From an uncultured Eubacteriales bacterium (GTDB taxonomy: Bacteria > Bacillota_I > Bacilli_A > RF39 > UBA660), in the NCBI GenBank assembly GCA_900321795.1, contig ONXO01000106.1, forward strand, positions 1 to 11,389: a DNA stretch of 11,389 bases, in the 5' to 3' direction. Position 1 is the first letter of the stretch, and every line of letters starts with the position of its first letter. Below, piece after piece: positions 5,000 through 11,389 of the stretch. The position numbers were made by a program, and so were the translations under genes. The notes beneath the pieces were generated by a model. It had not been told where the DNA came from. It made no database searches and was given only the letters and a program-made list of their open reading frames with translations.

Positions 5000-6424
5000 A
5001 TGAAAAACAAAGCGATAACAAGTAGAGATGTTGACTTCGCACAGTGGTATACAGATGTAGTTGAAGCAGCACGACTTGCAAGATATTCTAATGTAAAAGG
5101 ATGCGTAATATTTGAGCCAAATGGATGTGCTATTTGGGAAAGAATAGAAAAGGAACTAGATAAGAAATTTAAAGAAACTGGACACAAAAACGTTAAGATG
5201 CCTATGTTTATACCAGAAGGTTTAATGAATAAAGAGAAAGAATTAGTAGAAGGTTTTTCACCTGAAGCAGCGTGGGTGACTATGGGCGGTTCTAAGCCAT
5301 TAGAAGAAAAGTTATGTGTTAGACCTACTAGTGAAACACTATTTAGTGATTATTTTAGCGAAGTAGTTCGTTCTTATAAAGATTTACCACTTAAATATAA
5401 TCAGTGGTGCTCAGTAGTAAGGTGGGAAAAAGAAACTAGACCATTTTTAAGAAGTAGAGAGTTTTTCTGGCAAGAAGGACATACTGTTCATGCAAGTGAG
5501 GAAGAAGCAGTAAAAGAAACAAAAGATATGCTTAATGTATATAAAAACTTTTTTGAAGAGTATTTAGCTATTCCAGTGCTAACAGGAAGAAAAACTGAGA
5601 AAGAAAAATTTGCAGGAGCCGAGTATACTTTAACAATAGAAGCTTTAATGCACAACGGAGTTGCTCTTCAAAGTGGAACTTCTCACTATTTTGGTCAAAA
5701 GTTTTCAAAAGCATATGATATAAAATTCTTGAATAAAAATAATGAATGGGAATATGCTTATCAGACATCTTGGGGAGTATCAAACAGGATGATAGGTGCT
5801 TTAATAATGGTGCATGGTGATGATAACGGACTAGTACTGCCACCTAAAATAGCGCCAATCAAAGTGAAAATTATACCTATTGGTAATGATGAACGTATAT
5901 TATCATTAGCAAAAGAGTTAGAGTCTAAATTGAATGCAAATAACATTTCTTCGGAAGTTGATGATTCTGATAAAACTCCAGGATTTAAGTTTGCAGAGGC
6001 TGAAGTTAATGGCATTCCAGTAAGAGTAGAAATTGGACAAAGAGATTTAGAAAATGGTTTTGTTACTTTAGTAAGAAGAGACACTAGAGAAAAAATGACT
6101 ATAGGAGTTAATGAGGATATTATTCCTGTAATCAAAGGATTATTAGAAGATATACAAAATAATTTATTTAATAAAGCTAAAGAAAGACAAGAAGCTATGA
6201 CTTATACAGCACATTCTTTTGATGAAATAATTGATATTATTAACACTCATCCAGGATTTGTAAAAACAGACTGGTGTGGTGAAGAAGCTTGCGAATTAAA
6301 GCTTAAAGATGCAAGAGGAATAAAGAGTAGATGCATACTTGAAAATGAAAAGGAAATTGATGGAGTATGCCCAGTGTGCGGTAAGAAAAGTAAATGTGTA
6401 ATAGTCTGGGGTATTCAATACTAA
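5000..6424 (+). CDS. proS: Prolyl-tRNA synthetase, archaeal/eukaryotic-type short form
   Basis: Cytoplasmic class II synthetase that charges tRNA(Pro). The 474 residues match the short ProRS that lacks the bacterial editing insertion. Seen: the TxE loop in RPTSE (108-112); motif 2 RWEKETRPFLRSREFFWQEGH (141-161); GTSHYFG (226-232); motif 3 SWGVSNRMIGALIMVHGDDNG (257-277); an anticodon-binding domain from about 286; and a C-terminal zinc-type domain with C426-x4-C431 and C457-x2-C460. It ends in the tyrosine typical of this class. The start is set by AAAGGAGATGA (4983-4993) 6 bases upstream. Expression is controlled by the T-box in its leader. The AlkD-like gene overlaps its stop by one base. 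Identification is secure. Confidence 0.98.
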   Translation: MKNKAITSRDVDFAQWYTDVVEAARLARYSNVKGCVIFEPNGCAIWERIEKELDKKFKETGHKNVKMPMFIPEGLMNKEKELVEGFSPEAAWVTMGGSKPLEEKLCVRPTSETLFSDYFSEVVRSYKDLPLKYNQWCSVVRWEKETRPFLRSREFFWQEGHTVHASEEEAVKETKDMLNVYKNFFEEYLAIPVLTGRKTEKEKFAGAEYTLTIEALMHNGVALQSGTSHYFGQKFSKAYDIKFLNKNNEWEYAYQTSWGVSNRMIGALIMVHGDDNGLVLPPKIAPIKVKIIPIGNDERILSLAKELESKLNANNISSEVDDSDKTPGFKFAEAEVNGIPVRVEIGQRDLENGFVTLVRRDTREKMTIGVNEDIIPVIKGLLEDIQNNLFNKAKERQEAMTYTAHSFDEIIDIINTHPGFVKTDWCGEEACELKLKDARGIKSRCILENEKEIDGVCPVCGKKSKCVIVWGIQY

Positions 6425-7137
6425 TGGATTTTACAAACATTAAATGGAGCAATAAAACATATAATGAACTAATAAATTATTTATATACCTTAAGAGATAC
6501 TACTTACAAAGACTTTAATGAGAAAATAGTAAATTCTAATTACGAAGTGCTAGGAGTCAGTGTTCCTATTTTAAAAAAACTTGCTAAAGAATTAAGTAAA
6601 ACTGATTATAAAAGCTTACTAAAAGTAATAAAGTTTAATACTTATGAAGAAATTATGATAGCTTTTTTAGTTATATCTAACATTAAAGATTATGAAGAAG
6701 CAATAGGCTATTTGAAAGCTTATTTAAGGTGTATAGATTCTTGGGGAGTTACGGATACATTTGCTTCTTCCTTTAAAATTATTAAAAAAAGTAAAGAACG
6801 AGCATTTTTACTTATAGATGAATTGATAAAAGATGATTATACTTTTTCAAAAAGACTAGGTTATGTATTACTTCTAGATTACTTTATAGATAAAGATTAT
6901 TTAGATTCAATATTTAATTACGTAAAGAATGAAGAATCTAAAGAGTATTATGTTCAAATGGCTATCAGCTGGTTGCTTTCAGTAATGTATGTTAAATACA
7001 CAAAAGAAACATATGCTTTTTTAAAGAATAATAAATTAAATAATTTTGTTATATGTAAAACTATAAGCAAGATAAATGATTCATATAGGGTTACCTATGA
7101 AAATAAGTTAAAAGCTAAAACATTATTAAATCAATAA
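6424..7137 (+). CDS. AlkD-type DNA alkylation repair glycosylase
   Basis: A 237-residue, all-helical HEAT-like-repeat protein of the AlkC/AlkD superfamily, which removes bulky or cationic alkylated bases from DNA. The residues used by Bacillus cereus AlkD (W109, D113, R148, W187) have clear counterparts in the same order and spacing: W107 and D111 in IDSWGVTDTF, R144 in FSKRLGYVLL, and W183 in QMAISWLL. EVLGVSVPILKKLAKEL (41-57) and SKINDSYRV (215-223) are further family marks. I chose ATG 6424, which overlaps the proS stop as TAATG and implies translational coupling. An in-frame ATG at 6394 would add ten residues that overlap the conserved ProRS C-terminus. The only nearby Shine-Dalgarno is a weak GGGG at 6408-6411. 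A terminator follows, so proS and this gene form the T-box operon. Confidence 0.9.
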   Translation: MDFTNIKWSNKTYNELINYLYTLRDTTYKDFNEKIVNSNYEVLGVSVPILKKLAKELSKTDYKSLLKVIKFNTYEEIMIAFLVISNIKDYEEAIGYLKAYLRCIDSWGVTDTFASSFKIIKKSKERAFLLIDELIKDDYTFSKRLGYVLLLDYFIDKDYLDSIFNYVKNEESKEYYVQMAISWLLSVMYVKYTKETYAFLKNNKLNNFVICKTISKINDSYRVTYENKLKAKTLLNQ

Positions 7138-7147
7138 TTCAAAAATG

Positions 7148-7203
7148 CTAACATTTTTTGTTAGAAAAAATATCTTGTCAAATAAGGGCAAGATATTTTA
7201 TTA
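7148..7203 (+). terminator. Terminator of the proS-alkD operon (tandem hairpins)
   Basis: The main hairpin pairs AAAATATCTTGTC (7167-7179) with GGCAAGATATTTT (7187-7199), 13 pairs with one G-U and a 7-base loop, followed by ATTATTTTC. A smaller hairpin, CTAAC (7148-7152) with GTTAG (7160-7164), precedes it. The A run on the left arm and T run on the right would allow termination on either strand. Confidence 0.88.
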
Positions 7204-7219
7204 TTTTCTTAAAATGGGT

Positions 7220-7225
7220 TATAAT
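7220..7225 (+). promoter_or_regulatory. -10 box for the yfmF-yfmH operon
   Basis: A perfect TATAAT 24 bases before ATG 7250. The -35 position (7197-7202, TTTATT) lies in the terminator tail and is poor. The ribosome binding site before ATG 7250 is weak (AGAAAGAAG, 7231-7240). Confidence 0.45.
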
Positions 7226-7249
7226 AGAATAAGAAAGAAGTGAACGTCT

Positions 7250-8518
7250 ATGAATTATAGGAAAATGAGAAAAGATAATTATACTTTACATTTAATAAAT
7301 ACAGATAGATTTAAAAAAGTGGATTTTTCTATTAAATTTACTAAAAACTATGTTAAAGAAGATATACCTTATTATAAATTACTTGAAAAAGTATTGGCTT
7401 TTAATGGTTCTAAAAAATATAAAACAGTTCAGGAAATAAGTAAAAAATTAGAATACTTATATAATACAAGCTTAGGTTTTTCATTTTATACTACTAGTAA
7501 AAATATGGTATTTGAAGTAAATATGTCTATTATTAATCCTAAATATGTAAAGGATTTTAATATTAGTGAAGCATTAGAAGTAATGAATGAATTATTAGTA
7601 AATCCTTTAATTAAAGATGAAATGTTTGATGAAAAAGTTTTTGATTTAGAAAAAGATAATTTAATAAAAAGTATTATGAATGTTAAAGATAATCCTGAAG
7701 GATATGCTTTACTTAAATTTGAGGAACTCTTCTTTAAAAATACTGTCTATTCAGAAAATAATTATAAAAACATAGGTATGTTTAAAGAATTAAATAATAA
7801 GGTATTATATAAGAAATATAGAGAATTATTCAATTCATTTAAAATAGATGCTTTTGTGATTGGTGAAATAAATGAAGAAGAAATAATTGAAGGCTTAAAT
7901 ATTGTTTTAAAAGATTTTAAAGAAAGTGATAATTTTAATAAAGACTTATATATTAATATTAATCCTAAATTCATAGAAACAAAAGAAGAGATAAATACTA
8001 ATCAATCTAATTTAATTATTGGTTTAACATTTAATAATCTTACAGAAGAAGAAAAAGATTATAAATTAGTGCTATTTAATACTATATTAGGATGCATGAA
8101 TAATTCAGTATTATTTGTAAATGTAAGAGAGAATCATTCATTATGTTATACTATTGGAAGTACTATTAATAGATTTACTAGTAGTATTGTAATTAGTTCA
8201 GGAATAAATAAGAACAATTATTCAGAAGCATTATTTTTAATAAAAGAATCACTAGATAGTATGACTGATAAAAATACTATTAAACCATTATTAACTAATG
8301 CTAAAAAAACATTAAATATATCTTATAATGATTTTTATGATAATGCTAAAAAGATAATTAACTATTATTATATAAATGAATTTGTTTCTTTACCTAGTAT
8401 AGAAGAAAGAAGAAATAAAATACTTAATATGAGTGAAGAAGATGTAATAGATATAGCTAAAAAGTCAGAAGTAAAGACTATTTTCTTGCTAGAGGGGAGT
8501 ATAAATGAAGAAGATTAA
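7250..8518 (+). CDS. yfmF: YfmF-type M16 peptidase-like protein (non-catalytic partner)
   Basis: This 422-residue protein has the two-lobed M16 (pitrilysin/insulinase) fold but no HxxEH zinc motif. The region where it would lie (about 44-55) reads KVLAFNGSKKYK. It matches the inactive member of the Bacillus ymfF/ymfH pair, which databases annotate as EF-P 5-aminopentanol modification-associated protein YfmF. Supporting blocks are ISKKLEYLYNTSLGF (63-77), the VRENHSLCYTIGS segment (292-304) equivalent to the substrate-contact region of M16 second lobes, and LIIGLTF (255-261). No signal peptide is seen. It overlaps the catalytic partner gene by 14 bases, so a heterodimer made in equal amounts is likely. 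The exact biochemical role of the pair is not fixed by sequence, and efp itself is not in this window. Confidence 0.85.
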   Translation: MNYRKMRKDNYTLHLINTDRFKKVDFSIKFTKNYVKEDIPYYKLLEKVLAFNGSKKYKTVQEISKKLEYLYNTSLGFSFYTTSKNMVFEVNMSIINPKYVKDFNISEALEVMNELLVNPLIKDEMFDEKVFDLEKDNLIKSIMNVKDNPEGYALLKFEELFFKNTVYSENNYKNIGMFKELNNKVLYKKYRELFNSFKIDAFVIGEINEEEIIEGLNIVLKDFKESDNFNKDLYININPKFIETKEEINTNQSNLIIGLTFNNLTEEEKDYKLVLFNTILGCMNNSVLFVNVRENHSLCYTIGSTINRFTSSIVISSGINKNNYSEALFLIKESLDSMTDKNTIKPLLTNAKKTLNISYNDFYDNAKKIINYYYINEFVSLPSIEERRNKILNMSEEDVIDIAKKSEVKTIFLLEGSINEED

Positions 8519-9755
8519 TTATAACTTAGGTGAAACTGTTTATTATGAACAACTAGATAATGGTTTAAAAGTGTTTATGTATCCAACAAATAAAAGTAAG
8601 AATTTTTATGTTACAGCTTCAACTTACTTTGGAGCAGAAGTGATGAAGTATAAGAAAGGTTCTAAGGTTTATGATGTCACTAAAGGAAGTGCACATTTTC
8701 TAGAACATAGGGTAATGGACTTTACTAAAAATAAAGAAGCTGCTAAGAAGCTAAGTGAATATGGTTCACTAGTGAATGCTTATACTACATATAATGGCAC
8801 TAATTATAATATATTTGGTAATGAAAAGATAATAGATAATATGAATCTTTTATTTGATAGAGTTTTTAAAGCTAATATAAGAGAAGAAGATGTTGAAGCA
8901 GAAAGAGGAATTATTTTAGAAGAATATTATATGTGTGAAGCAGATCCTTATTATATACTTGAAACTAAAGCTTTTGAAAATGCATTTAATAAAGATTTTA
9001 TTAAATATAAAGTAATAGGTACAACCGAAGGAATAAAAACTGTAACAGCTAAAGAGTTAAATAGACTATATAAAGACTTCTATACACCAAGTAATATGTT
9101 TGTCGTAGTATGTGGTAACTTTGATAAAGATGAAGTGTTAATGTTTATTAAGAAGTATATGAAAGAAATAAAAGATACTAAAGAAAAAGTTAAAGTTATT
9201 AAACCAAGAGAAGATTTAAGAATTCCTGTAGAATATGAAGAAATACATCAAGAATTAAATGAAGAAAAGATTAGTATAATTTATAAAACTAGAATGCCTA
9301 ATGGGGTTAATAAAGATAGATATAGATTAGCACTTAATTTTGCTATTAAAGAGGCATTTAGTAAAACGGGAAAAGCTTATGAAGAGTTAGTGGAGAATGG
9401 AATTAAAAGATATTCTTACGGAGTAGAAGAAGTTAATAATATTAATGCTATATATTTTAAAGCTTCTACAGATAAATATGATAAGTTTAAAGAAATAGTA
9501 AATAAATATTTAAATAGATTAGAAATGAGTGAAGAAGCTTTAGAAAGAAAGAAAAGGGGATTTTTAAAAACATTTATATTAGCATTTGAAGATATTGTTA
9601 ATGTAGAAGATATTATTACATCTGACATGTTTTCATATAAAAAATTATTTTGTAAAGTAGATGAAATGGTAAGTTCATTAACTATCAAGGAAGTAAAAAA
9701 AGTTATTAATAGCTTGGATTTAACTAATAATACTACATTAATAATGAAAAGATAA
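8505..9755 (+). CDS. yfmH: YfmH-type M16 zinc metallopeptidase
   Basis: A 416-residue M16 family protein with the inverted zinc motif intact: HFLEH (64-68) within GSAHFLEHRVMDF, and the third-ligand glutamate at E139/E140 in ERGIILEEYYM, about 72 residues later as usual. GTTEGIKTVTAKEL (172-184) and YTPSNMFVVVCGNFD (193-207) are typical of the first lobe. This is the catalytic member of the YfmF/YfmH pair (ymfF/ymfH in Bacillus subtilis), linked by annotation to EF-P lysine modification and possibly acting as a peptidase on other substrates. Its start lies inside the end of yfmF and is served by AGAGGGGAG (8491-8499), so it is translationally coupled. A strong terminator follows. Confidence 0.9.
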   Translation: MKKINYNLGETVYYEQLDNGLKVFMYPTNKSKNFYVTASTYFGAEVMKYKKGSKVYDVTKGSAHFLEHRVMDFTKNKEAAKKLSEYGSLVNAYTTYNGTNYNIFGNEKIIDNMNLLFDRVFKANIREEDVEAERGIILEEYYMCEADPYYILETKAFENAFNKDFIKYKVIGTTEGIKTVTAKELNRLYKDFYTPSNMFVVVCGNFDKDEVLMFIKKYMKEIKDTKEKVKVIKPREDLRIPVEYEEIHQELNEEKISIIYKTRMPNGVNKDRYRLALNFAIKEAFSKTGKAYEELVENGIKRYSYGVEEVNNINAIYFKASTDKYDKFKEIVNKYLNRLEMSEEALERKKRGFLKTFILAFEDIVNVEDIITSDMFSYKKLFCKVDEMVSSLTIKEVKKVINSLDLTNNTTLIMKR

Positions 9756-9767
9756 CATCAATAATGC

Positions 9768-9796
9768 TTGCATTTAACACTTTTGTGTGGTAATAT
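9768..9796 (+). promoter_or_regulatory. secE-nusG promoter nested in a terminator
   Basis: TTGCAT (9768-9773), a 17-base spacer and extended -10 TGGTAATAT (9788-9796). The spacer is the left arm of the yfmH terminator and the -10 lies in its loop. Predicted start, about 9803, falls just before the right arm. Confidence 0.7.
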
Positions 9797-9826
9797 TTAA
9801 TTACTGAACACGAAAGTGTTTTTTTT
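9776..9826 (+). terminator. Terminator of the yfmF-yfmH operon
   Basis: AACACTTTTGTGT (9776-9788) pairs with ACACGAAAGTGTT (9808-9820), 13 pairs with one G-U, capped by an inner GTAAT/ATTAC stem (9790-9794, 9800-9804) and followed by six more T. It is one of the strongest terminators in the window. Confidence 0.92.
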
Positions 9827-9839
9827 ATGGAGGAGTTTT

Positions 9840-10016
9840 ATGAAAAAGATTAAGGGTTTCTTTAAAGGTGTTAAAAGAGAAGCTAAAATGGTCAGATGGC
9901 CTAGTGCTAAAGATATGGGAAAATACTCAGTAGCAGTACTTTCTTTGATGGTGTTCTTTGGTTTATATTTCTATTTATTAGATGTATTATTTACATTCTT
10001 GAAAGGATTGGTGTAA
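9840..10016 (+). CDS. secE: Preprotein translocase subunit SecE
   Basis: SecE, the small essential subunit that clamps SecY in the membrane protein-conducting channel. The 58-residue length is normal for Gram-positive bacteria. Residues 1-25 form the amphipathic cytoplasmic helix with the conserved E14 and the WPS motif (20-22). A single membrane helix spans about 30-55. I chose ATG 9840 because GGAGGAG (9829-9835) lies 4 bases upstream. An in-frame GTG at 9816 would add eight residues encoded by the terminator arm and T tract, which is implausible. nusG follows after three bases, the standard secE-nusG pair. No rpmG precedes it here, although that gene is often found there. Confidence 0.95.
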   Translation: MKKIKGFFKGVKREAKMVRWPSAKDMGKYSVAVLSLMVFFGLYFYLLDVLFTFLKGLV

Positions 10017-10019
10017 TTT

Positions 10020-10559
10020 ATGGAAGAACAAAAACTATGGTATGTAGTTAACACTTATTCTGGACATGAAAGTAAAGTTAAAGAAAATCTAGAGATGAGA
10101 ACTGAATCTATGGGTATGGAAAACAATATCTTTAGAGTTATTATTCCTGAAACTACAGAAGTAGAAATTAAAGATGGTGTTAAGAAAGAAAAGACAAAGA
10201 AGATGTTTCCTGGATATGTTCTTGTTGAAATGATAATGAGTGATGAAGCTTGGTATGCAGTCAGAAATACTCCAGGTGTTACTGGATTTATTGGAAGTAG
10301 TGGAAAAGGTGCTAAACCAATTCCTCTTTCACCAGAAGAAATAGATAAAATACTAGCTAGTGAAGGAATGAGTAGAATAGATATTAATGAAGATTTAAAA
10401 GAAGGAGATAGTGTATCTATAATATCTGGTCCATTTAGTGGAATGTACGGTAAAGTACAAAATATTGATATTGAAAATGAGAAGTTAACTGTACTTATTG
10501 ACTTATTCGGACAAGAAACACCTGTAGAAGTTGATTTAGTTCAAATAAGTAAGAATTAA
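10020..10559 (+). CDS. nusG: Transcription termination/antitermination factor NusG
   Basis: NusG binds the RNA polymerase clamp and affects pausing, elongation and coupling to ribosomes. The 179 residues have the usual two domains. The NGN domain begins with LWYVVNTYSGHESKVKENL (6-24) and includes KKMFPGYVLVEM (60-71) and VRNTPGVTGFIG (81-92). The C-terminal KOW domain runs from about 125 with EGDSVSIISGPFSGMYGKV (128-146) and ends near IDLFGQETPVEV. Its ATG is three bases after the secE stop. The Shine-Dalgarno AAAGGA (10002-10007) lies within secE, 12 bases away, so coupling with secE is likely. A terminator separates it from rplK. Confidence 0.97.
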   Translation: MEEQKLWYVVNTYSGHESKVKENLEMRTESMGMENNIFRVIIPETTEVEIKDGVKKEKTKKMFPGYVLVEMIMSDEAWYAVRNTPGVTGFIGSSGKGAKPIPLSPEEIDKILASEGMSRIDINEDLKEGDSVSIISGPFSGMYGKVQNIDIENEKLTVLIDLFGQETPVEVDLVQISKN

Positions 10560-10569
10560 TAAAAATATG

Positions 10570-10607
10570 GCAAAAGGCAAGAATATGCTTGCTTATTTGC
10601 TTTTTTT
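10570..10607 (+). terminator. Terminator between nusG and rplK
   Basis: The outer stem GCAAA (10570-10574) pairs with TTTGC (10596-10600) and the inner stem GCAAG (10577-10581) with CTTGC (10588-10592), with a 6-base loop and a 2/3-base internal loop, followed by seven T. It marks the end of the secE-nusG unit. Confidence 0.88.
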
Positions 10608-10613
10608 ATGGTA

Positions 10614-10642
10614 TTATTTATGGCGGTTGCATATGTTTATAT
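10614..10642 (+). promoter_or_regulatory. Tentative rplK promoter
   Basis: The best candidate is extended -10 TGT-TTATAT (10634-10642) with a poor -35 TTATTT (10614-10619) at 17 bases. Its start, about 10649, would lie just before the leader hairpin. TTGCAT at 10627-10632 looks like a -35 but has no -10 at a suitable distance. Confidence 0.35.
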
Positions 10643-10652
10643 GTAATTAATT

Positions 10653-10687
10653 AGTGGAAGAGTACTTGGATTATTCGTTAAACCACT
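10653..10687 (+). promoter_or_regulatory. Structured rplK leader, candidate L1 binding site
   Basis: AGTGG (10653-10657) pairs with CCACT (10683-10687). Inside it GAGTA (10660-10664) pairs with TATTC (10672-10676), with one G-U and a 7-base loop. The stems are separated by a strongly asymmetric internal loop, AA against GTTAAA. L1 autoregulates L11-L1 operons by binding two short helices joined by an asymmetric loop that mimics its 23S rRNA site. The resemblance is in architecture only and is not proven here. Confidence 0.4.
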
Positions 10688-10729
10688 CGCGAAATATGCA
10701 CATTTTTAAAATTATAGGAGGTGTTTTTC

Positions 10730-11326
10730 GTGGCAAAGAAAGTTACTAAAGTTGTAAAGATTCAACTTCCTGCAGGTAAAGCTACACCAGCTCCACCAGT
10801 AGGTACAATTTTCGGACCTTTAGGAATTAACTTAGCTGATTTTTGTTCAAAATATAATGAAGCAACTAGAGATAGAATGGGAGATATTATTCCATGTGAA
10901 GTTTCAGTATATGAAGACAGAAGTTTTGATTTCGTTTTAAAGACTCCACCTGCAGCTAGTTTACTATTAAAAGCAGCTGGAAGAGACAAAGGTGGCGTAA
11001 AAGGCGCTAACGACATCGTAGCTACAATAACTAAGGATCAATTAAAACAAATTGCTGAAATTAAATTACCAGATTTAAATACTAGTGATATTAATGCAGC
11101 TATGAACATTATAGCTGGAACAGCAAGAAATATGGGTATAGCAGTTAAAGGTCTTAATGATGCAGAAATGGCTGAACATGCTGAAGAAGCAAGAGAAGCT
11201 GAAGCAGAAATGGCTAAACTTGATGAAGAGTTTGCTGAAATGGAAGCAGAAGCTAAAGCTATGGCAGGAGAAACTATGCCTGAAGTAGAATCAACTGAGC
11301 AATCAAGCGAAACTACAGAAGAATAA
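10730..11326 (+). CDS. rplK: 50S ribosomal protein L11 with a long acidic C-terminal tail
   Basis: L11 forms the base of the ribosomal stalk (GTPase-associated centre) with 23S rRNA. Residues 1-141 are a complete L11. The N-terminal domain has QLPAGKATPAPPVGTIFGPLG (12-32) and the rRNA-binding C-terminal domain has TPPAASLLLKAAG (72-84) and MNIIAGTARNMGIAV (125-139). The usual protein is about 140 residues. This one has 198, with a tail of 57 residues (142-198) that is Ala/Glu-rich, holds 21 acidic against 3 Lys/Arg residues, looks helical to about 178, and then becomes Ser/Thr/Glu-rich and probably disordered. I chose GTG 10730: AGGAGGTG (10716-10723) stands 6 bases upstream and the protein then starts with the standard MAKKV. 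The upstream GTG 10721 overlaps the Shine-Dalgarno. rplA should follow. Confidence 0.97.
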   Translation: MAKKVTKVVKIQLPAGKATPAPPVGTIFGPLGINLADFCSKYNEATRDRMGDIIPCEVSVYEDRSFDFVLKTPPAASLLLKAAGRDKGGVKGANDIVATITKDQLKQIAEIKLPDLNTSDINAAMNIIAGTARNMGIAVKGLNDAEMAEHAEEAREAEAEMAKLDEEFAEMEAEAKAMAGETMPEVESTEQSSETTEE

Positions 11327-11385
11327 TTAAATAATATTAGCGAGTAAAAAATTAATCCAAATACCACGTGAGAGGAGGATATTAT

Positions 11386-11389
11386 ATGA
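11386..11389 (+). CDS. rplA: Start codon of the next gene, expected rplA (L1), cut by the window edge
   Basis: ATG 11386-11388 lies 7 bases after a strong AGAGGAGG (11371-11378) and 59 bases after the rplK stop. Only one codon and one base are visible. The assignment to rplA rests entirely on the conserved rplK-rplA order in bacteria. No terminator separates it from rplK, so one transcript is likely. Confidence 0.55.

Noticed and set aside
5568..6135. Long minus-strand frames within proS (5568-5843 and 5761-6135)
   Set aside because: They are antisense shadows of a well-conserved gene, without ribosome binding sites or recognisable domains.
6394..6423. Upstream ATG that would lengthen the AlkD-like protein by ten residues
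   Set aside because: It lies inside the conserved C-terminus of ProRS and has no ribosome binding site. ATG 6424 gives a normal coupled TAATG junction and a protein that begins at the family's usual point.
9816..9839. GTG-initiated extension of SecE
   Set aside because: The extra residues come from the terminator arm and T tract. GGAGGAG at 9829-9835 clearly serves ATG 9840.
10721..10729. GTG-initiated extension of L11
   Set aside because: This GTG is part of the AGGAGGTG Shine-Dalgarno. GTG 10730 at the right distance yields the standard MAKKV start.
10762..11367. Minus-strand frames opposite rplK, including a Ser/Ala-rich one
   Set aside because: Their composition is the mirror of L11's Ala/Glu-rich codons, and no promoter or ribosome binding site supports them.

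Overview
The window is strongly AT-rich bacterial DNA. Every gene lies on the + strand, and strong AAGGAGG-type ribosome binding sites and extended -10 (TGnTATAAT) promoters recur. The T-box in front of proS, the archaeal/eukaryotic-type short ProRS, the paired YfmF/YfmH M16 proteins and the order secE-nusG-rplK-(rplA) all point to a low-GC Bacillota, plausibly one of the uncultured Bacilli/Mollicutes-like gut lineages. The open frames hold with the standard bacterial code. Of the 14 visible stop codons 13 are TAA, one is TAG and none is TGA.

Layout. Positions 2-91 are the tail of an unidentified gene, closed by a terminator. A DUF4393/Abi-alpha-type protein (164-967) and a VanZ-family membrane protein (981-1445) follow as a likely pair. 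Next is a 451-residue fusion of a TagD-like cytidylyltransferase with a Gfo/Idh/MocA oxidoreductase (1525-2880), a candidate CDP-polyol enzyme. Then come a 45-residue membrane miniprotein (2931-3068), a 263-residue protein with a possible ParB-like core (3092-3883) and a 180-residue orphan (3942-4484).

The 515-base gap 4485-4999 is full of signals. A terminator overlaps the stop of the 180-residue gene. After it lies a miniature transcription unit: promoter, perfect Shine-Dalgarno, six-codon ORF and weak terminator. A second promoter then drives a complete proline T-box riboswitch that controls proS (5000-6424). An AlkD-type DNA glycosylase (6424-7137) is translationally coupled behind proS, and a strong terminator closes that operon. 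yfmF-yfmH (7250-9755) form the next operon.

The right end is the start of the conserved transcription/translation cluster: secE, nusG, rplK and the first bases of a gene that should be rplA. The secE promoter is nested inside the terminator hairpin of the preceding operon. The rplK leader carries a hairpin that resembles an L1 binding site. Ribosomal protein L11 has an unusual acidic tail of about 57 residues.

The left half is accessory and the right half is housekeeping. No mobile element, tRNA, rRNA or CRISPR array was seen. I did not find a clear, complete novel system. The best leads are the fusion enzyme, the L11 tail, the small unit ahead of the T-box and the unknown genes 2931-4484.
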